64,000 nt of DNA from [Scytonema hofmanni] UTEX 2349 (GCF_000582685.1 NZ_KK073768.1:5105093-5169092); one strand, 5' to 3'. Shown: positions 25,907 through 38,252, counted from the stretch's first letter. Translations and numbers: made by a program. The notes: generated from the letters alone by a model not told the origin.

Positions 25907-26894
25907 GGTAGCGCCCAGTACGTGATAACTTTCAACTTGTTCACAAAACAAACAATATACAGTGAAGCGTGAGGAGAAGTTTCACTTCTTCAATATTGTT
26001 CTTTTAATGTTCCGGATTTTCTTGGTCTAGACATTTGTCATCAGATATAAATACATTAAATTGGCAATACATGAAAGCCATTTAGTAGCAGTTACATCAA
26101 TTGTGGATAAAGTAAATTAGGGGCAATATCTAACAATCATGCAAAGCTAGCTGGCTTACCCCGAATCTGCTTTATCACGAACAAAACTAGAACATTTAAC
26201 CACACAATGTGTAATGTGAGAAACTAATTCAAAACCAAGTAAGTTGAGGAGCAATATAATTTTGGTTGTAATTTACCAAATTTTTGTCGTAGATAAAATT
26301 TAAGCTTACAGGAAATTTTATAACGATTTCAATTTGATAATAAATAATAGCTTAACATAAAATATAAAAAGATAATAGTAGCTTCACTTATTTTTTATGA
26401 AAAAAATATTAAGTTCAGTAGGTATAAAGTTAAGAAAAGGCGGAATTTTCTGGAATTTATCTGTTTTGACTTGCAGAAGTTAGGCGATCGCGAAGATGAA
26501 AAATTTGTAAAGCACAGTCCAGAGACTGGCATAGTCGATTAATGTAAAACTACTGCAATTTTTCTTTGTCCAGCTGTGCCGGGCAAAAACAACAGCCTTC
26601 TCAGCACTGTTGCAGTTTCATGCTCCGGCATCACCTCTCCCAACTGCCGTAGAAACTTTCAGAGCATGGAATGTCTTTACTCCCTATTTTCAGAGGAATA
26701 AGTATAGTTAATTTTTGTCAAGCGTAAAATTCAGGTTATATTACTTGATTTTCTGGTGTCAGATATTAAATACTTTCTACCCAATTAAGTATGTATGAAT
26801 TGATTTTTTGGTGTTAAATTTTGAATATTGCCAAAAGTTGACTCAAACAACGAAACTGATTATGTATTCTGGCAATATTATTTGAGGAGTGAAT
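25907..26894. other. Long intergenic region between WecB-like and barrel protein genes
   Basis: Nearly 1 kb of A/T-rich DNA without a credible ORF. A GGCGATCGCG stands near 26480. No structured RNA or repeat array was recognised. GAGGAG just before 26895 is the ribosome site of the next gene. Confidence 0.5.
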
Positions 26895-27734
26895 GTGAGT
26901 AATATTTTTTTTCGTAAACGTGTTTTTTGCCTGACCAGTGCAACTGTGGCAGTTCTAAGTAGCGGCTTATCTGCTGTTGCTCAGACAGTACCAGCGGTTC
27001 AACAATCAACTCAGCTATCCACAACTGAAGTGTCGGTTGACCAAAGGAGTGCTGGGGTAGAGACTCAAAGCCAAAACTTCTCTACTGTCTCAGAAGACAA
27101 TCCAGTTTTGGTATCAGATTCTACAACTTCGCCACAGTTCCCAGGCATCACTACAGAGGAAACTGCTAATCCAATAGTCACGCCGGTTCCCGGAACAACG
27201 TCAACTTCATCTGCGGCACTAGCTGCCCAGTACCCACAAGAGCAATTTCAACCATCTTCACCTAAATTTGATTCTCAGGTGGCACAAGCGGATATTAATC
27301 CGGGTAGACCTACCCGTGGTGGCAGTAGCTATGTTGGTATTGCTGGTAACATTGGTATAAGTGGTGGTGACTCCGCTCTCGGCGACGGCAATTTTATGGT
27401 GATTAGCAAAATAGGATTGTCAAATGCCATATCAGTGCGTCCGTCGGCTGTGATTGGCGACAATACTGCTTTTTTGATTCCCGTTACTTACGATTTTTCC
27501 TTCCAGCAAGCATCAGATCCATTTAGCGAACCATTACCGATCGCTCCTTATGTTGGAGCTGGTGCAGCGATTAAAACTGGGGATGACACTCAAGCCGCCT
27601 TTTTAGTATCTGGTGGTATTGATGTACCTCTAAATGCTCAATTTACGGCAAATGCTGCTGTAAATGCCGCATTTTTTGATGAAACTGACATCGGATTGTC
27701 CATTGGAGTTGGTTACAACTTCGGTCGTTTCTAA
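26895..27734 (+). CDS. Outer-membrane beta-barrel-type secreted protein
   Basis: About 279 residues. A signal peptide (FFRKRVFCLTSATVAVLSSGLSAVAQ) leads a Ser/Thr/Gln-rich low-complexity stretch (about 30-130). A C-terminal beta domain follows with alternating hydrophobic strands (SYVGIAGNIGIS ... PYVGAGAAIKTGD ... IGLSIGVGYNFGRF) and a terminal Phe, the signature of BAM-inserted barrels. Function unknown. GTG 26895 is preferred to GTG 26889 because GAGGAG at 26884-26889 is then correctly spaced. Confidence 0.72.
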   Translation: MSNIFFRKRVFCLTSATVAVLSSGLSAVAQTVPAVQQSTQLSTTEVSVDQRSAGVETQSQNFSTVSEDNPVLVSDSTTSPQFPGITTEETANPIVTPVPGTTSTSSAALAAQYPQEQFQPSSPKFDSQVAQADINPGRPTRGGSSYVGIAGNIGISGGDSALGDGNFMVISKIGLSNAISVRPSAVIGDNTAFLIPVTYDFSFQQASDPFSEPLPIAPYVGAGAAIKTGDDTQAAFLVSGGIDVPLNAQFTANAAVNAAFFDETDIGLSIGVGYNFGRF

Positions 27735-27777
27735 ATCTAATTGAGAATTGGGCAATGGGCAAGGGAGGAGGCAATAC

Positions 27778-27899
27778 GGTTCGGTTAAGGTGCATAGTCC
27801 TTAAAGATCCCCCATTATCCCCCTTTTTAAGGGGGAAATAGAGCTATTCTTAGCCCCCCTTTTTAAGGGGGGTTGGGGGGATCGAGTCTTATCCGAACC
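27778..27899. repeat. MITE-like element with GGTTCGG termini
   Basis: GGTTCGGTTAAG at the left and CTTATCCGAACC at the right match as inverted repeats in 11 of 12 positions. Between them are two nested G/C hairpins (CCCCCTTTTTAAGGGGG and CCCCCCTTTTTAAGGGGGG). It lies downstream of the barrel gene. An ATGCCCC heptamer tract at 27940-27975 follows. Confidence 0.8.
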
Positions 27900-27981
27900 C
27901 TATTGAGGGAGGAGGGGGAAACGGGAAAGGGGAAATTACCAATGCCCCATGCCCCATGCCCCATGCCCCATGCCCTAATTT

Positions 27982-29301
27982 TTATTTAGGGCTAACTTTA
28001 TCTATCGTCTTGATTTTGCCGTCGTCACCAACTGTCCAAACATCGTAAACACCGACCACATCGCCATTTGCGTCAATATCTACGTTGCCACTAGCTCCCT
28101 GATAGTTGATTTTCTTACCTTCAGCGAGTAACTTCAGTCCCTCGCAGACATCAGCAACTTCTGTACCTGGACCATTGGCAACTTCACGGATTTTGCTGGC
28201 TATGCCGACACCTGTATTATCTTTAGCGGATTGCGCTGCCAATGCTAACAAAGCGGCTGCGTCCCAAGCGTGAGCAGTATATGGTGCTGGTGGAGATCCT
28301 TTTTTGGATTGCCAAAGTTTGGTGAAAGCATCTAATCCTTTACCATTGGAACCAGGTACGGTACCGATCGCTCCACTAACAATATATTTACCATCGGCAG
28401 CTTTACCGACTCTATTCGGGAAGGTATCTGACTTGGTGCCATCTGTCAACATAATCTGTACTCCCTGAGCCAGACCTTGCTGATAAGCAGTTTTTAGTAG
28501 TAAACTAGCAGTCTCTTCATAAGCTACGACCAATACGGCATCCGGTTTACCGGCAAAAGCTGCTTGAGCTTCGGTATCAAAAGTGGTGGCTTTGGGGTCG
28601 TAACGGGTGGGGCTGTTTTTGTTAACTACTGTTCCACCTAATTTCTCAAAAGCTTGGACAAATGCTTTTTCAAAGCCTACACCGTAGTCGTTATTTATCA
28701 CAACGGTAGAAACTTTTTTGAAGCCTTTTTTATTCGCAAGTTGAGCCAAGGCTAATGCTTGGTAGGTATCGGGGGGAGCAGTACGCGCCCAATAACCTTT
28801 ATAATCTCCTTTACCTGCCTTTTCGGTAAACACCGGGCTAGTACTACCTGGAGAAATCAACATTACTTTATTGGGTGTAGCGATGGAAACTGCGGCTGTA
28901 GAAACGCTGCTGGCAAAAGACCCAACTACACCACCAACTCTATCTACGGTTGCCAATTTCGTCATCCCCGCAGCACCGGCTCTAGGATCGGTTTGGTCGT
29001 CTACTGACACGAGGGTGACTTTTTCGCCATTCACCCCACCACAAGCGTTAACTGTATCCACAAGTAAGGGAACAGAACCCACCATTTGCTGACCGATGGA
29101 AGCTAAGTCCCCAGTTGATGGTAACAGGGAACCAATTTTCAGTCCTTTGCCATTACTCGCTGTGGTAGTTGAACTAGCTGGGGAAGTAGTTGTGGTAGTA
29201 GTGCTAGTAGTAGTTGTAGTGGTTTTCGTACAAGCTGCCGCGAGGAAGCCAGATAATAAAGTAGCTAAACTTAGGGCTAAGGCGGAATTGATTTTTTTCA
29301 T
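27982..29301 (-). CDS. LivK-type ABC transporter substrate-binding lipoprotein (amino acid or urea type)
   Basis: A 439-residue periplasmic-binding protein. The signal peptide ends in the lipobox LAAAC at about residue 24, then comes a remarkable Thr-rich linker (about 25-50). The type I fold starts LKIGSLLPSTGDLASIGQQM and contains GVVGSFASSVSTAAVSIATPNKVMLISPGSTSP, close to the branched-chain/neutral amino acid binding proteins of cyanobacteria. No permease or ATPase genes adjoin it, so it must work with components encoded elsewhere. The ligand is not provable here. Confidence 0.9.
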   Translation of the reverse strand: MKKINSALALSLATLLSGFLAAACTKTTTTTTSTTTTTTSPASSTTTASNGKGLKIGSLLPSTGDLASIGQQMVGSVPLLVDTVNACGGVNGEKVTLVSVDDQTDPRAGAAGMTKLATVDRVGGVVGSFASSVSTAAVSIATPNKVMLISPGSTSPVFTEKAGKGDYKGYWARTAPPDTYQALALAQLANKKGFKKVSTVVINNDYGVGFEKAFVQAFEKLGGTVVNKNSPTRYDPKATTFDTEAQAAFAGKPDAVLVVAYEETASLLLKTAYQQGLAQGVQIMLTDGTKSDTFPNRVGKAADGKYIVSGAIGTVPGSNGKGLDAFTKLWQSKKGSPPAPYTAHAWDAAALLALAAQSAKDNTGVGIASKIREVANGPGTEVADVCEGLKLLAEGKKINYQGASGNVDIDANGDVVGVYDVWTVGDDGKIKTIDKVSPK

Positions 29302-29470
29302 AAATTACTTTCACTCCTCTGATTTATGGGAGCCTGAAAGCATTATTCTAACTGGATTATCAGTTTAGTTTTATCTGACAGAACTCCCGATGATAAATAA
29401 TATCATCATCCTTTAGAGGTAAAAGTGTCTGTCTCTAGGTGGATAATTTCTACAGCTTTGGTAGAGATTT

Positions 29471-29517
29471 GTAGTAAGCGCTTAAGCGCTTATCTTAGGC
29501 ACTGAAGTGCGTACTAC
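29471..29517. repeat. GTAGT...ACTAC double-hairpin repeat
   Basis: GTAGTAAGCGCTTAAGCGCT followed by TAGGCACT-GAA-GTGCGTACTAC. It is the third full copy of the family and lies 26 bp from the tRNA gene. Confidence 0.75.
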
Positions 29518-29542
29518 GAAGCTCAATTCAGACTGGAAAAAC

Positions 29543-29633
29543 GGAGAGGGAGGGATTCGAACCCTCGGTACGGAGTTGCCTGCCGTACAACAGATTAGCA
29601 ATCTGCCGCTTTCGACCACTCAGCCACCTCTCC
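29543..29633 (-). tRNA. tRNA-Ser (anticodon GCU)
   Basis: Read on the minus strand the gene starts GGAGAGG and ends CCTCTCC, a 7-bp acceptor stem. The anticodon loop is TTGCTAA, giving GCU, which reads AGC and AGU. The long variable arm (GTACGG ... CCGTAC) is typical of class II serine tRNAs, and the T arm contains GGTTCGAATCC. CCA is not encoded. Length is 91 nt. It lies between the binding-protein and carotenoid genes. Confidence 0.97.
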
Positions 29634-29694
29634 AGGCTCACGATTATTGATCTTATCAGATTTTCAAGGGTGAGTCAAGGGGGAATTTGTTATT

Positions 29695-29815
29695 TGTTGG
29701 ATAGTTGATGGTGGATAGTTGATGGTAGATGGGAGTTGGGGGTTGGGGGTCAAAAAATACTATTAACTACTAACTACTATCCACTATCGACTAACTACTA
29801 TCAACTACCCTTCTA
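29695..29815. repeat. Heptamer repeat tracts in facing orientation
   Basis: GATAGTT/GATGGTG heptamers (29699-29730), a TTGGGGG segment, then CTAACTA/CTATCAACTA-type heptamers (29763-29813) complementary to the first. They lie directly downstream of the crtB stop and can fold into a long imperfect hairpin. Confidence 0.75.
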
Positions 29816-29818
29816 AAG

Positions 29819-32174
<2,356 letters not shown>

Positions 32175-33208
32175 TTAACCTTACTTTTCTTCAATATTTC
32201 TTAACCGTTTTCTCGTTTTTCATTATACGTTGCAATCCGTTACATTTATCATCCCTGATCGCGATCGTCTGTACTTTGTCAAAAATTTTCAATCTTTTAC
32301 GGCTCAACTGTAGCTCTAATGGACGATCGCGATCGCTCAAATCTCCAGAACGATTATCGGTAATTATTTGTGCCGTTTTCTGACGACGTATTCACTTGGA
32401 CTTTCGACAAAACAGCAAAATCCCCGCTTACAGCAAGTTAAAGCAGAAAGCCCATCGGTGCGTCTTTGCCTGGGATGAATGCTTTTATTGTTCCCAATCC
32501 CCATTATTTTCACCTATCCACCTCGTGACGGGTGAAAATCATTACTCTGCTTGGATTGGCAGGTTTTAAATTTTTTATTTAGTTCTTCATTAAAATTTAT
32601 TTGTTTGAGTTATAAATTATTCAAATTATTCATCCCTGAACTTTTTGGGACTTTTGCCACATCATAGAAACATGAAAACCTTGCCCATTATGCTTCCTAC
32701 CTTCTTGGAACCACTGATTATTAAATAATTTACTCTGAAAGTATATTTGCTATACCTAAGCTGGAAAAGCTGCTAAGGGACTTCAAATTTGGTTTTGTAC
32801 TAATGACAACTTTTATTTGAAAAAATACTACACATTCATTCATCATTATTATCTCTGAATAACTGATTTATTCAGCAAGGATGAGCATTTGCGAGATTGA
32901 TAACTTTACGGCATTGGTAAAAATGCTAGCTGTTTAACCGTATAGATTACTTAAATAGACGATGAAGCTTGTGTAGCATATATGTCAATTTTACAACAAA
33001 GATAAGTATTTTTACTATTGCAAATAATGCATTGCATCTTTATTTTAAGGTTTTTCTTAGAATTATTCATAACAAATTTAAATGAAAAAGTAGTAAATGA
33101 TCGACAACATCATCTCAAAGCTTTATTTACTTATTTGCCAACAACAGGATAATATGACTTCTGCTGGGGATCGCTCATTAGCGTGCCTCTAACTAAGGAG
33201 AAATTTAT
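32175..33208. other. Divergent intergenic region crtP / RlpA-like gene
   Basis: About 1 kb of A/T-rich DNA with overlapping GCGATCG/CGATCGC sites near 32265-32340 and no credible ORF. It must hold the crtPB promoter. No known riboswitch or repeat family was recognised. Confidence 0.5.
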
Positions 33209-33316
33209 TTGAATTGGCAAAGGATATGTAGTTTGACTTTTTGGGGTAAAAATTATCTTTGCCAAGACTAGGGTTGCACTTCTTATGTATGCGGGTACCT
33301 AAAACTTGATTTGACC

Positions 33317-34543
33317 ATGCTATTTTTTGGATTTTTTTGCTTTGCATCTTGGATTGGTTCATTTTTGTCGTTGAGCGAAAACTTGCCACCAAGTTTTATG
33401 CCAAAGGTTTCTCCGACAAAGGTTTCATCCAATCTGGATAAATTATTAAGTAACAAGCGGGAATTTTTGGAGACACCTAAACAGCGATTAAATGTTTGGA
33501 GTACGACGATATTGCCTACAAGGTTTTTGAAGATAGATTGGGGTTCTAAAGAATCAACACCAACGAAAGCTAAGTTATCGAATGTTTCTTTCAACGGAGT
33601 CAAGGAAAGTAAAAATAAGTTTTGTAGTTCTGTGTCAGATATTGCATCTGAACAGATTCCAGTAAAAACAGCAAGTGTTTTGCCGATTCCTCGGTTGATA
33701 GAATCAAGCCTGAATAACCGAGATTTGTTGCCAAATAAGATTTTGCGATCGCTGCAAAATTTCTTCAACTTTTCGACGATGGAACAAGGCTTTGCAACAA
33801 CACCAGTAGTAGTTGTTCGTCGCGACCAAGACAACTATGAAGTGTGGGTAAATAACCGTAAAATTGCGAGTTTACCCGACGAAATCGAAGCCAAATCAAT
33901 GCAACAACGTTTAACGCAAGTCGTCAATTTGCCTAGGTTAGATGCTAATCAATTCCGACCAGCATTAGTTGACGGTATACCCGCGTTAATGGCAGGAAAT
34001 CGCTTTTTATTTGGAATCGAAAAAGAAGTTTCTCGCCAAATTCACCGCAGTGGTGAACTACTAGCGATTGAGTGGATTAACAATCTTCGTTCAGCTTTGC
34101 AAGCACCTGCTTTTTCACTGGTGGAAGGACAGCAAAAAATGTATGGTTTAATTCCTTCCAAGAAAAAAATGTTTGGTTTAGCTTCTTGGTATGGTGGTTA
34201 TTTTCATGGTCGAACAACCGCGAATGGGGAGAAGTACAATCAAGATGAATTAACAGTTGCTCATAAGTCACTGCCTTTTAACACCTTTTTACAGGTGACT
34301 AATTTAAAGAATGGCAACTCTGTGATTGTGCGCGTAAACGATCGCGGTCCTTATATTCCACCAAGAAGCCTCGATTTGTCAAGGGAAGCAGCAAGGTGTA
34401 TCAACAGCGAAACTGCTGGAGTAGTACCTTATAAAGCCGTGATTTTGCAAAGTAACGAACCGAAGATGACTTTGAAAAATTCATCTGTTTCTACCGCAAA
34501 TCTCAAAACAAGTAGAAAACTCACGAGAGTTTCAGATTATTGA
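33317..34543 (+). CDS. RlpA-like septal ring protein (double-psi beta-barrel), N-terminus doubtful
   Basis: About 408 residues. Residues 290-400 form the RlpA domain: GLASWYGGYFHGRTTANGEKYNQDELTVAHKSLPF, VTNLKNGNSVIVRVNDRGPY, RSLDLSREAA. RlpA proteins act on peptidoglycan glycans at division sites. The N-terminal 130 residues are basic and unlike a mature domain. ATG 33317 has no ribosome site. A TTG at 33209 with AAGGAG 8 bp upstream is in the same frame, but TAG at 33269 intervenes, so the true gene may be interrupted. The domain call is secure, the start is not. Confidence 0.82.
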   Translation: MLFFGFFCFASWIGSFLSLSENLPPSFMPKVSPTKVSSNLDKLLSNKREFLETPKQRLNVWSTTILPTRFLKIDWGSKESTPTKAKLSNVSFNGVKESKNKFCSSVSDIASEQIPVKTASVLPIPRLIESSLNNRDLLPNKILRSLQNFFNFSTMEQGFATTPVVVVRRDQDNYEVWVNNRKIASLPDEIEAKSMQQRLTQVVNLPRLDANQFRPALVDGIPALMAGNRFLFGIEKEVSRQIHRSGELLAIEWINNLRSALQAPAFSLVEGQQKMYGLIPSKKKMFGLASWYGGYFHGRTTANGEKYNQDELTVAHKSLPFNTFLQVTNLKNGNSVIVRVNDRGPYIPPRSLDLSREAARCINSETAGVVPYKAVILQSNEPKMTLKNSSVSTANLKTSRKLTRVSDY

Positions 34544-34550
34544 ACAGCAA

Positions 34551-34690
34551 TTGTGGGTAAATGGGAATTGGGCAATGGGCAATGGGCATTGGGCATTGGG
34601 TAATTGGAGGAGCAAATTCTCCCTTGTCCTCCTTGTCTCCTTGTCTCCTTGTCTCCTTGTCCCCAGTCCCCAGTCCCCAGTCCCCATTTC
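34551..34690. repeat. Heptamer tracts (GGGCAAT/GGGCATT and CTCCTTGT/CCCAGTC types)
   Basis: Runs of GGCAATG-type heptamers at 34568-34605, then CTCCTTGT repeats and CCCCAGT repeats up to 34685. There is no gene in this stretch between the RlpA-like and NagZ-like genes. Confidence 0.75.
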
Positions 34691-34708
34691 TGCCATAGGT
34701 AAGCCATT

Positions 34709-35791
34709 ATGCCACTATCGCAACTTGAGCGCTTTGGACATCACCTAATTCTGGGTATTTCGGGTACCACATTAAGCGATGATGATAAACGCGCTCTCAG
34801 TGAATTGAAACCGATTGGGGTGATATTTTTTGCGAAGAATTTTCGTCAAGGTACTCATTATCAAATTTGGCTGGAAGCTTTCAAGGAACTGATTGACCAG
34901 GTAAGACAATACGCTGAACGTGACTTGATGTTTCTTACCCTTGACCATGAGGGAGGTTCTGTGATTCGCACACCAATGCCCATCACTCGATTTCCTCATG
35001 CTTTCTTGTTAGGAACACTGGCTATTGAAGTAGCGAAGGCAACAGCATTAGAATTAAAGTCATTGGGAATCAATGTATCTTGGTCTCCTGTAGCGGATAT
35101 TTTTTCTAATCCTCAGAATCCCATCATTGGATCTCGTGCTTTTGGCACTAATGCACAAACTGCTGCACAAAATGCCTGCAATTATTATTTGGGGTTGAAG
35201 GAGTCAGGGATTTTGGGATGTGCAAAGCATTTCCCCGGACATGGAGACACTAGTCAAGATTCGCATATTGAGCTACCAACGCTAAATTTGACAGTAGAAG
35301 ATTTGCGATCGCGTGAATTAATTCCTTTTCAAGCGCTGATCTCTCAACACATACCGATGATTATGACCGCACACATTCTATTCCCTCAGATAGATGCAGA
35401 TGTGCCGGCAACCCTATCAAAATCTATTTTAAATGACATCCTTAGAAAAGAACTTAAATTTGAGGGAGTGATTGTATCTGATGACTTAGATATGAAAGCT
35501 GTCTCAGATCTGTTCATGAAAACTGGAACTGTCGTAAAAGCGTTTAATGCAGGTTGCGATTTATTTATAGTTTCCCGCAATATCAATTCATCATCTTTGG
35601 AAAGGACTTATGCGATCGCTCAAGATTTCTCTAGTTCACTTGATAAGGGTAGTCTTGATGAATCGGTAGTTGCAGTTTCTAAAGCACGAATTGATAAACT
35701 ACTTGAGGTAACTCCTCAATATATAGTTCATAATCTTGACGAAGATACCTTGTTGCGACATGCTAAATTGGCGATCGCTTGCAATTTTTAG
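34709..35791 (+). CDS. nagZ: Beta-N-acetylhexosaminidase, NagZ-type GH3
   Basis: A 360-residue single-domain GH3 protein. The NagZ signature CAKHFPGHGDTSQDSH carries the catalytic His/Asp dyad, and the nucleophile Asp is in EGVIVSDDLDMKAV. The early PIGVIFFAKNF and LTLDHEGGSVIR segments fit. It would cut GlcNAc from 1,6-anhydroMurNAc peptides in the cytoplasm during wall recycling. The final 40 residues are longer than in E. coli NagZ. Start ATG 34709; no operon partner. Confidence 0.88.
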   Translation: MPLSQLERFGHHLILGISGTTLSDDDKRALSELKPIGVIFFAKNFRQGTHYQIWLEAFKELIDQVRQYAERDLMFLTLDHEGGSVIRTPMPITRFPHAFLLGTLAIEVAKATALELKSLGINVSWSPVADIFSNPQNPIIGSRAFGTNAQTAAQNACNYYLGLKESGILGCAKHFPGHGDTSQDSHIELPTLNLTVEDLRSRELIPFQALISQHIPMIMTAHILFPQIDADVPATLSKSILNDILRKELKFEGVIVSDDLDMKAVSDLFMKTGTVVKAFNAGCDLFIVSRNINSSSLERTYAIAQDFSSSLDKGSLDESVVAVSKARIDKLLEVTPQYIVHNLDEDTLLRHAKLAIACNF

Positions 35792-35802
35792 GCTCAGAGC
35801 AA

Positions 35803-37438
35803 TGAAAGCTTACAGGAGCATCACACAAACTGCGCCAAATTACAAACTCGAAACCCTCTTGCGCTAGTTGCGTTAACTTAACTGATAAAGCTGTTTTGCC
35901 AACTCCATTTATCCCTACCAGTGCAACTAAGCGACATTTATCTTGTTCAACCCACTGTTGTAGCTTAGTACAGAAGAGCATTAATACGAGCGCGAATTTC
36001 TCCATCATCTGTGCCACTGTATATGACCATTTTATGGGTTGTGCAGAGTCATTGTGGCGAACAATAAAATCGGTGATACGTTGCTGTAACGTATTCAAGT
36101 CAGGAAAATCATTCGGAGTCAATAGTTTTCGCTGTAAAATGCACAAAGCTAATTTCGATTTGATCTAACCAAGATGCATATTTTGGCAGCCAGACAACTT
36201 CAACTGTAAACTTCCAACCTTCCTCTTTTTGTTTCTGATTCAACCAAGCCTGTAATTGTTTTGGTGCATGAGTAGAGCCATTGTCAAGGATTAAGTAAAT
36301 ATGGCGTACACCAAGGGCGTTTAGCTTCTGGGATTAATACCGATAGTAGAAATGTCTGAAAATCGATAAATGTTTTTGTTGGACTAAAACAACCATAAAT
36401 CAACCCCTCGGCAACACTTAAAGCTGCAAAAAGATGTGTTGCTCCTTCTCTGACATATCGGGCTGCAAAGCGAACTGGTCGATCTACACCTGCTGGAGAA
36501 TTCGGATGTAAGCATGAGTCGTGCTTGGATTGAAGTTTTCTCATCTACGCACACTACCCACAATCCAGCAGAAAGTAAAAATTTAGCTTGGGCATATAAT
36601 CTGAGTACGGGTGTTGCTTTTTCAACGAAATTATCATCAATCCGGTGCATCCAAGCATGAAAGCGCCAAGGCTTTATCCTTTCAGATTTTAGCCATCGCC
36701 AAACTGTTGATGTTGCGATGGAAACTACAATACCCAGTGTGACTAGATGTGCCGCAATATCGCTACAACTCCACCTCGCCAACGGTATATCAAAATCTGT
36801 TGGTTTGCTGCAAGCGATCGCTGTGACTTGTGCTTTTACAATCGCTTGAAACAAACAAGGACGACCAGAACGTGGGGCTTCTTCCAAGCTACGAGTTTGA
36901 CACCAGCGTTTGCGCCACTTACGTACCAGACCAGATGAACACCCTATATCTCCAGCAATTTCAGCATCCGTCCAATCTGGATTTTCCTGAACTTTTATGA
37001 TGATTTTTGCTCGTCTAGCTTTGCTTTGTCCTGTTTTACGCGCAAGTGCTTGTTGTTGCAACAGCTTTTTTTCTTCTTCCGTTAATTGCACCCTATAAGT
37101 TTTTTGCCGACCAATCATAATACTGAATGGTTGAGAGATGTTTATTATGCTTACCCTACACTCAACAAATTTCTCTTGTCAATTCGCTACGAACTTGTGC
37201 AAAGCTGTACTTAGTTAACTCATCCGTGCGATCGTAGAAAATAGAGACATCAATCCCTTCTCCCCAATCAGCGCAGACAAGCTTTTTCTGTCGGAGTCAG
37301 TTGTTTGCACTGCCTGCGTCTTTCTTGCTGTTTGGCAACCGCAATAACTTGGTATAATTTATCGAGGTTCCAACACTCGTTTGCTTCGGCAAACTTCTCC
37401 GCTAAATCATCGCTTCGTCGTGATGAGTGTAATGTCAT
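35803..37438 (-). pseudogene. NB-ARC (STAND) ATPase gene fragment, split by an IS630 element
   Basis: The 5' piece (37438 to about 37192) reads DDLAEKFAEANECWNLDKLY, LTPTEKACLR, then after a frameshift CADWGEGIDVSIFYDRTDEL. The 3' piece (35983 to about 35803) resumes LQQWVEQDKCRLVALVGIN, then GVGKTALSVKLTQ (Walker A) and IWRSLCDAP. Joined, they match the N-terminal and early NB-ARC part of cyanobacterial NB-ARC/WD-repeat proteins, where DWGEA-DVS-FYGRTEEL precedes the P-loop. The rest of the ATPase and any WD repeats are gone. Such STAND proteins are signal or anti-phage switches; this one is dead. Confidence 0.8.
35984..37191 (-). mobile_element. Decayed IS630-family element inside the NB-ARC gene
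   Basis: An approximately 1.2-kb element whose ends look like inverted repeats (TACGAGCGCGAATT at the left, AATTCGCTACGAA at the right). The transposase starts at 37118 (MIGRQKTYRVQLTEEEKK) with two HTH segments, then VVCVDEKTSIQA. At least three frameshifts follow: near 36530, near 36310 (before HIYLILDNGSTHAPKQLQAW) and near 36140 (after WLDQIEISFVH, continuing CILQRKLLTPNDFPDL). The catalytic D, D, E segments are thus present but in different frames, so it cannot encode an active enzyme. Confidence 0.85.
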
Positions 37439-37721
37439 AACACTTATGGTCTGAATAAATTTTACTAATAGATATTTTAAACCAGTGTTTATACTTATTA
37501 AAAAAAAACACATAGTCTTTACAATTCCGTGAATATAAGGACTGGTAGCTTCATCAAGATTAGTTGCGGAAATTGCTAATGATGTTGCTAATGCTCATTA
37601 GGTGACTTGGGGTGAAGGGTTTGGTTATGTTTTTTATATACCAGAATCAGAAACTATCTACAGTAACTCACCTAAGTAATAGTTTCGTAATTCACAATAA
37701 TTTTTACCGTACATTAAACAT

Positions 37722-38252
37722 ATGAAATTCTTGAATGTTTTTGCGACTGTTGGAGTTGTTTCTATCATCGGTATCGCAGGGGTAGTAGCTTCACCAAATA
37801 GTGCTTCTGCTTATCACAAAACTAATAAATGGGAAAGAAGAGGTAATTTAGAAAATGGTTGGACAGTTTTTTACTCAAAGGAGATAAGTCATGAAGAAGA
37901 ACTGAAAATAGCTGGTGTTATAGCTTTAGATGCGACGGTATCGGGAGGAGGAGCAACTGCTACTTATTTCTCTAACTTTGCTAGAGAGTCGCTGGCGCAG
38001 CTATCTAGGGAAGCGTCAAAGAAATCTCCAGCAGTAGCGCAGACTTTACAACGAGAATTAACAGTGCAGAAACTTTTGTCATCGATACGTGCTTCTTTTA
38101 GCGGCAATGAAGTTAATATGCGTATCGCCGGATTATCAATAGCTGTAGGAAAAGAGACTTACAATCGTGCGGAGTGTTTGAAGGTTTTTGGAAAGCCAAG
38201 ATGTACTTCCATGCCAAATACTTATCAGCCTTATATTCGGATCAGAAACTAG
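37722..38252 (+). CDS. Secreted hypothetical protein
   Basis: I do not recognise this 176-residue protein. It has a clear signal peptide (MKFLNVFATVGVVSIIGIAG to SASA, cleavage near residue 30). The mature part has a long helical region rich in Ala/Ser/Glu and a C-terminal Cys pair (ECLKVFGKPRC). The gene below lies 65 bp downstream in the same direction. Immediately upstream, 37550-37680 holds a decayed reading frame (RLVAEIANDVANAH, stop, VTWGEGFGYVFYIPESETIY) of unknown origin. Confidence 0.6.
   Translation: MKFLNVFATVGVVSIIGIAGVVASPNSASAYHKTNKWERRGNLENGWTVFYSKEISHEEELKIAGVIALDATVSGGGATATYFSNFARESLAQLSREASKKSPAVAQTLQRELTVQKLLSSIRASFSGNEVNMRIAGLSIAVGKETYNRAECLKVFGKPRCTSMPNTYQPYIRIRN

Noticed and set aside
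33283..33834. 183-codon ORF antisense to the RlpA-like gene
   Set aside because: It is a shadow of the coding frame on the other strand, which has a recognisable domain.
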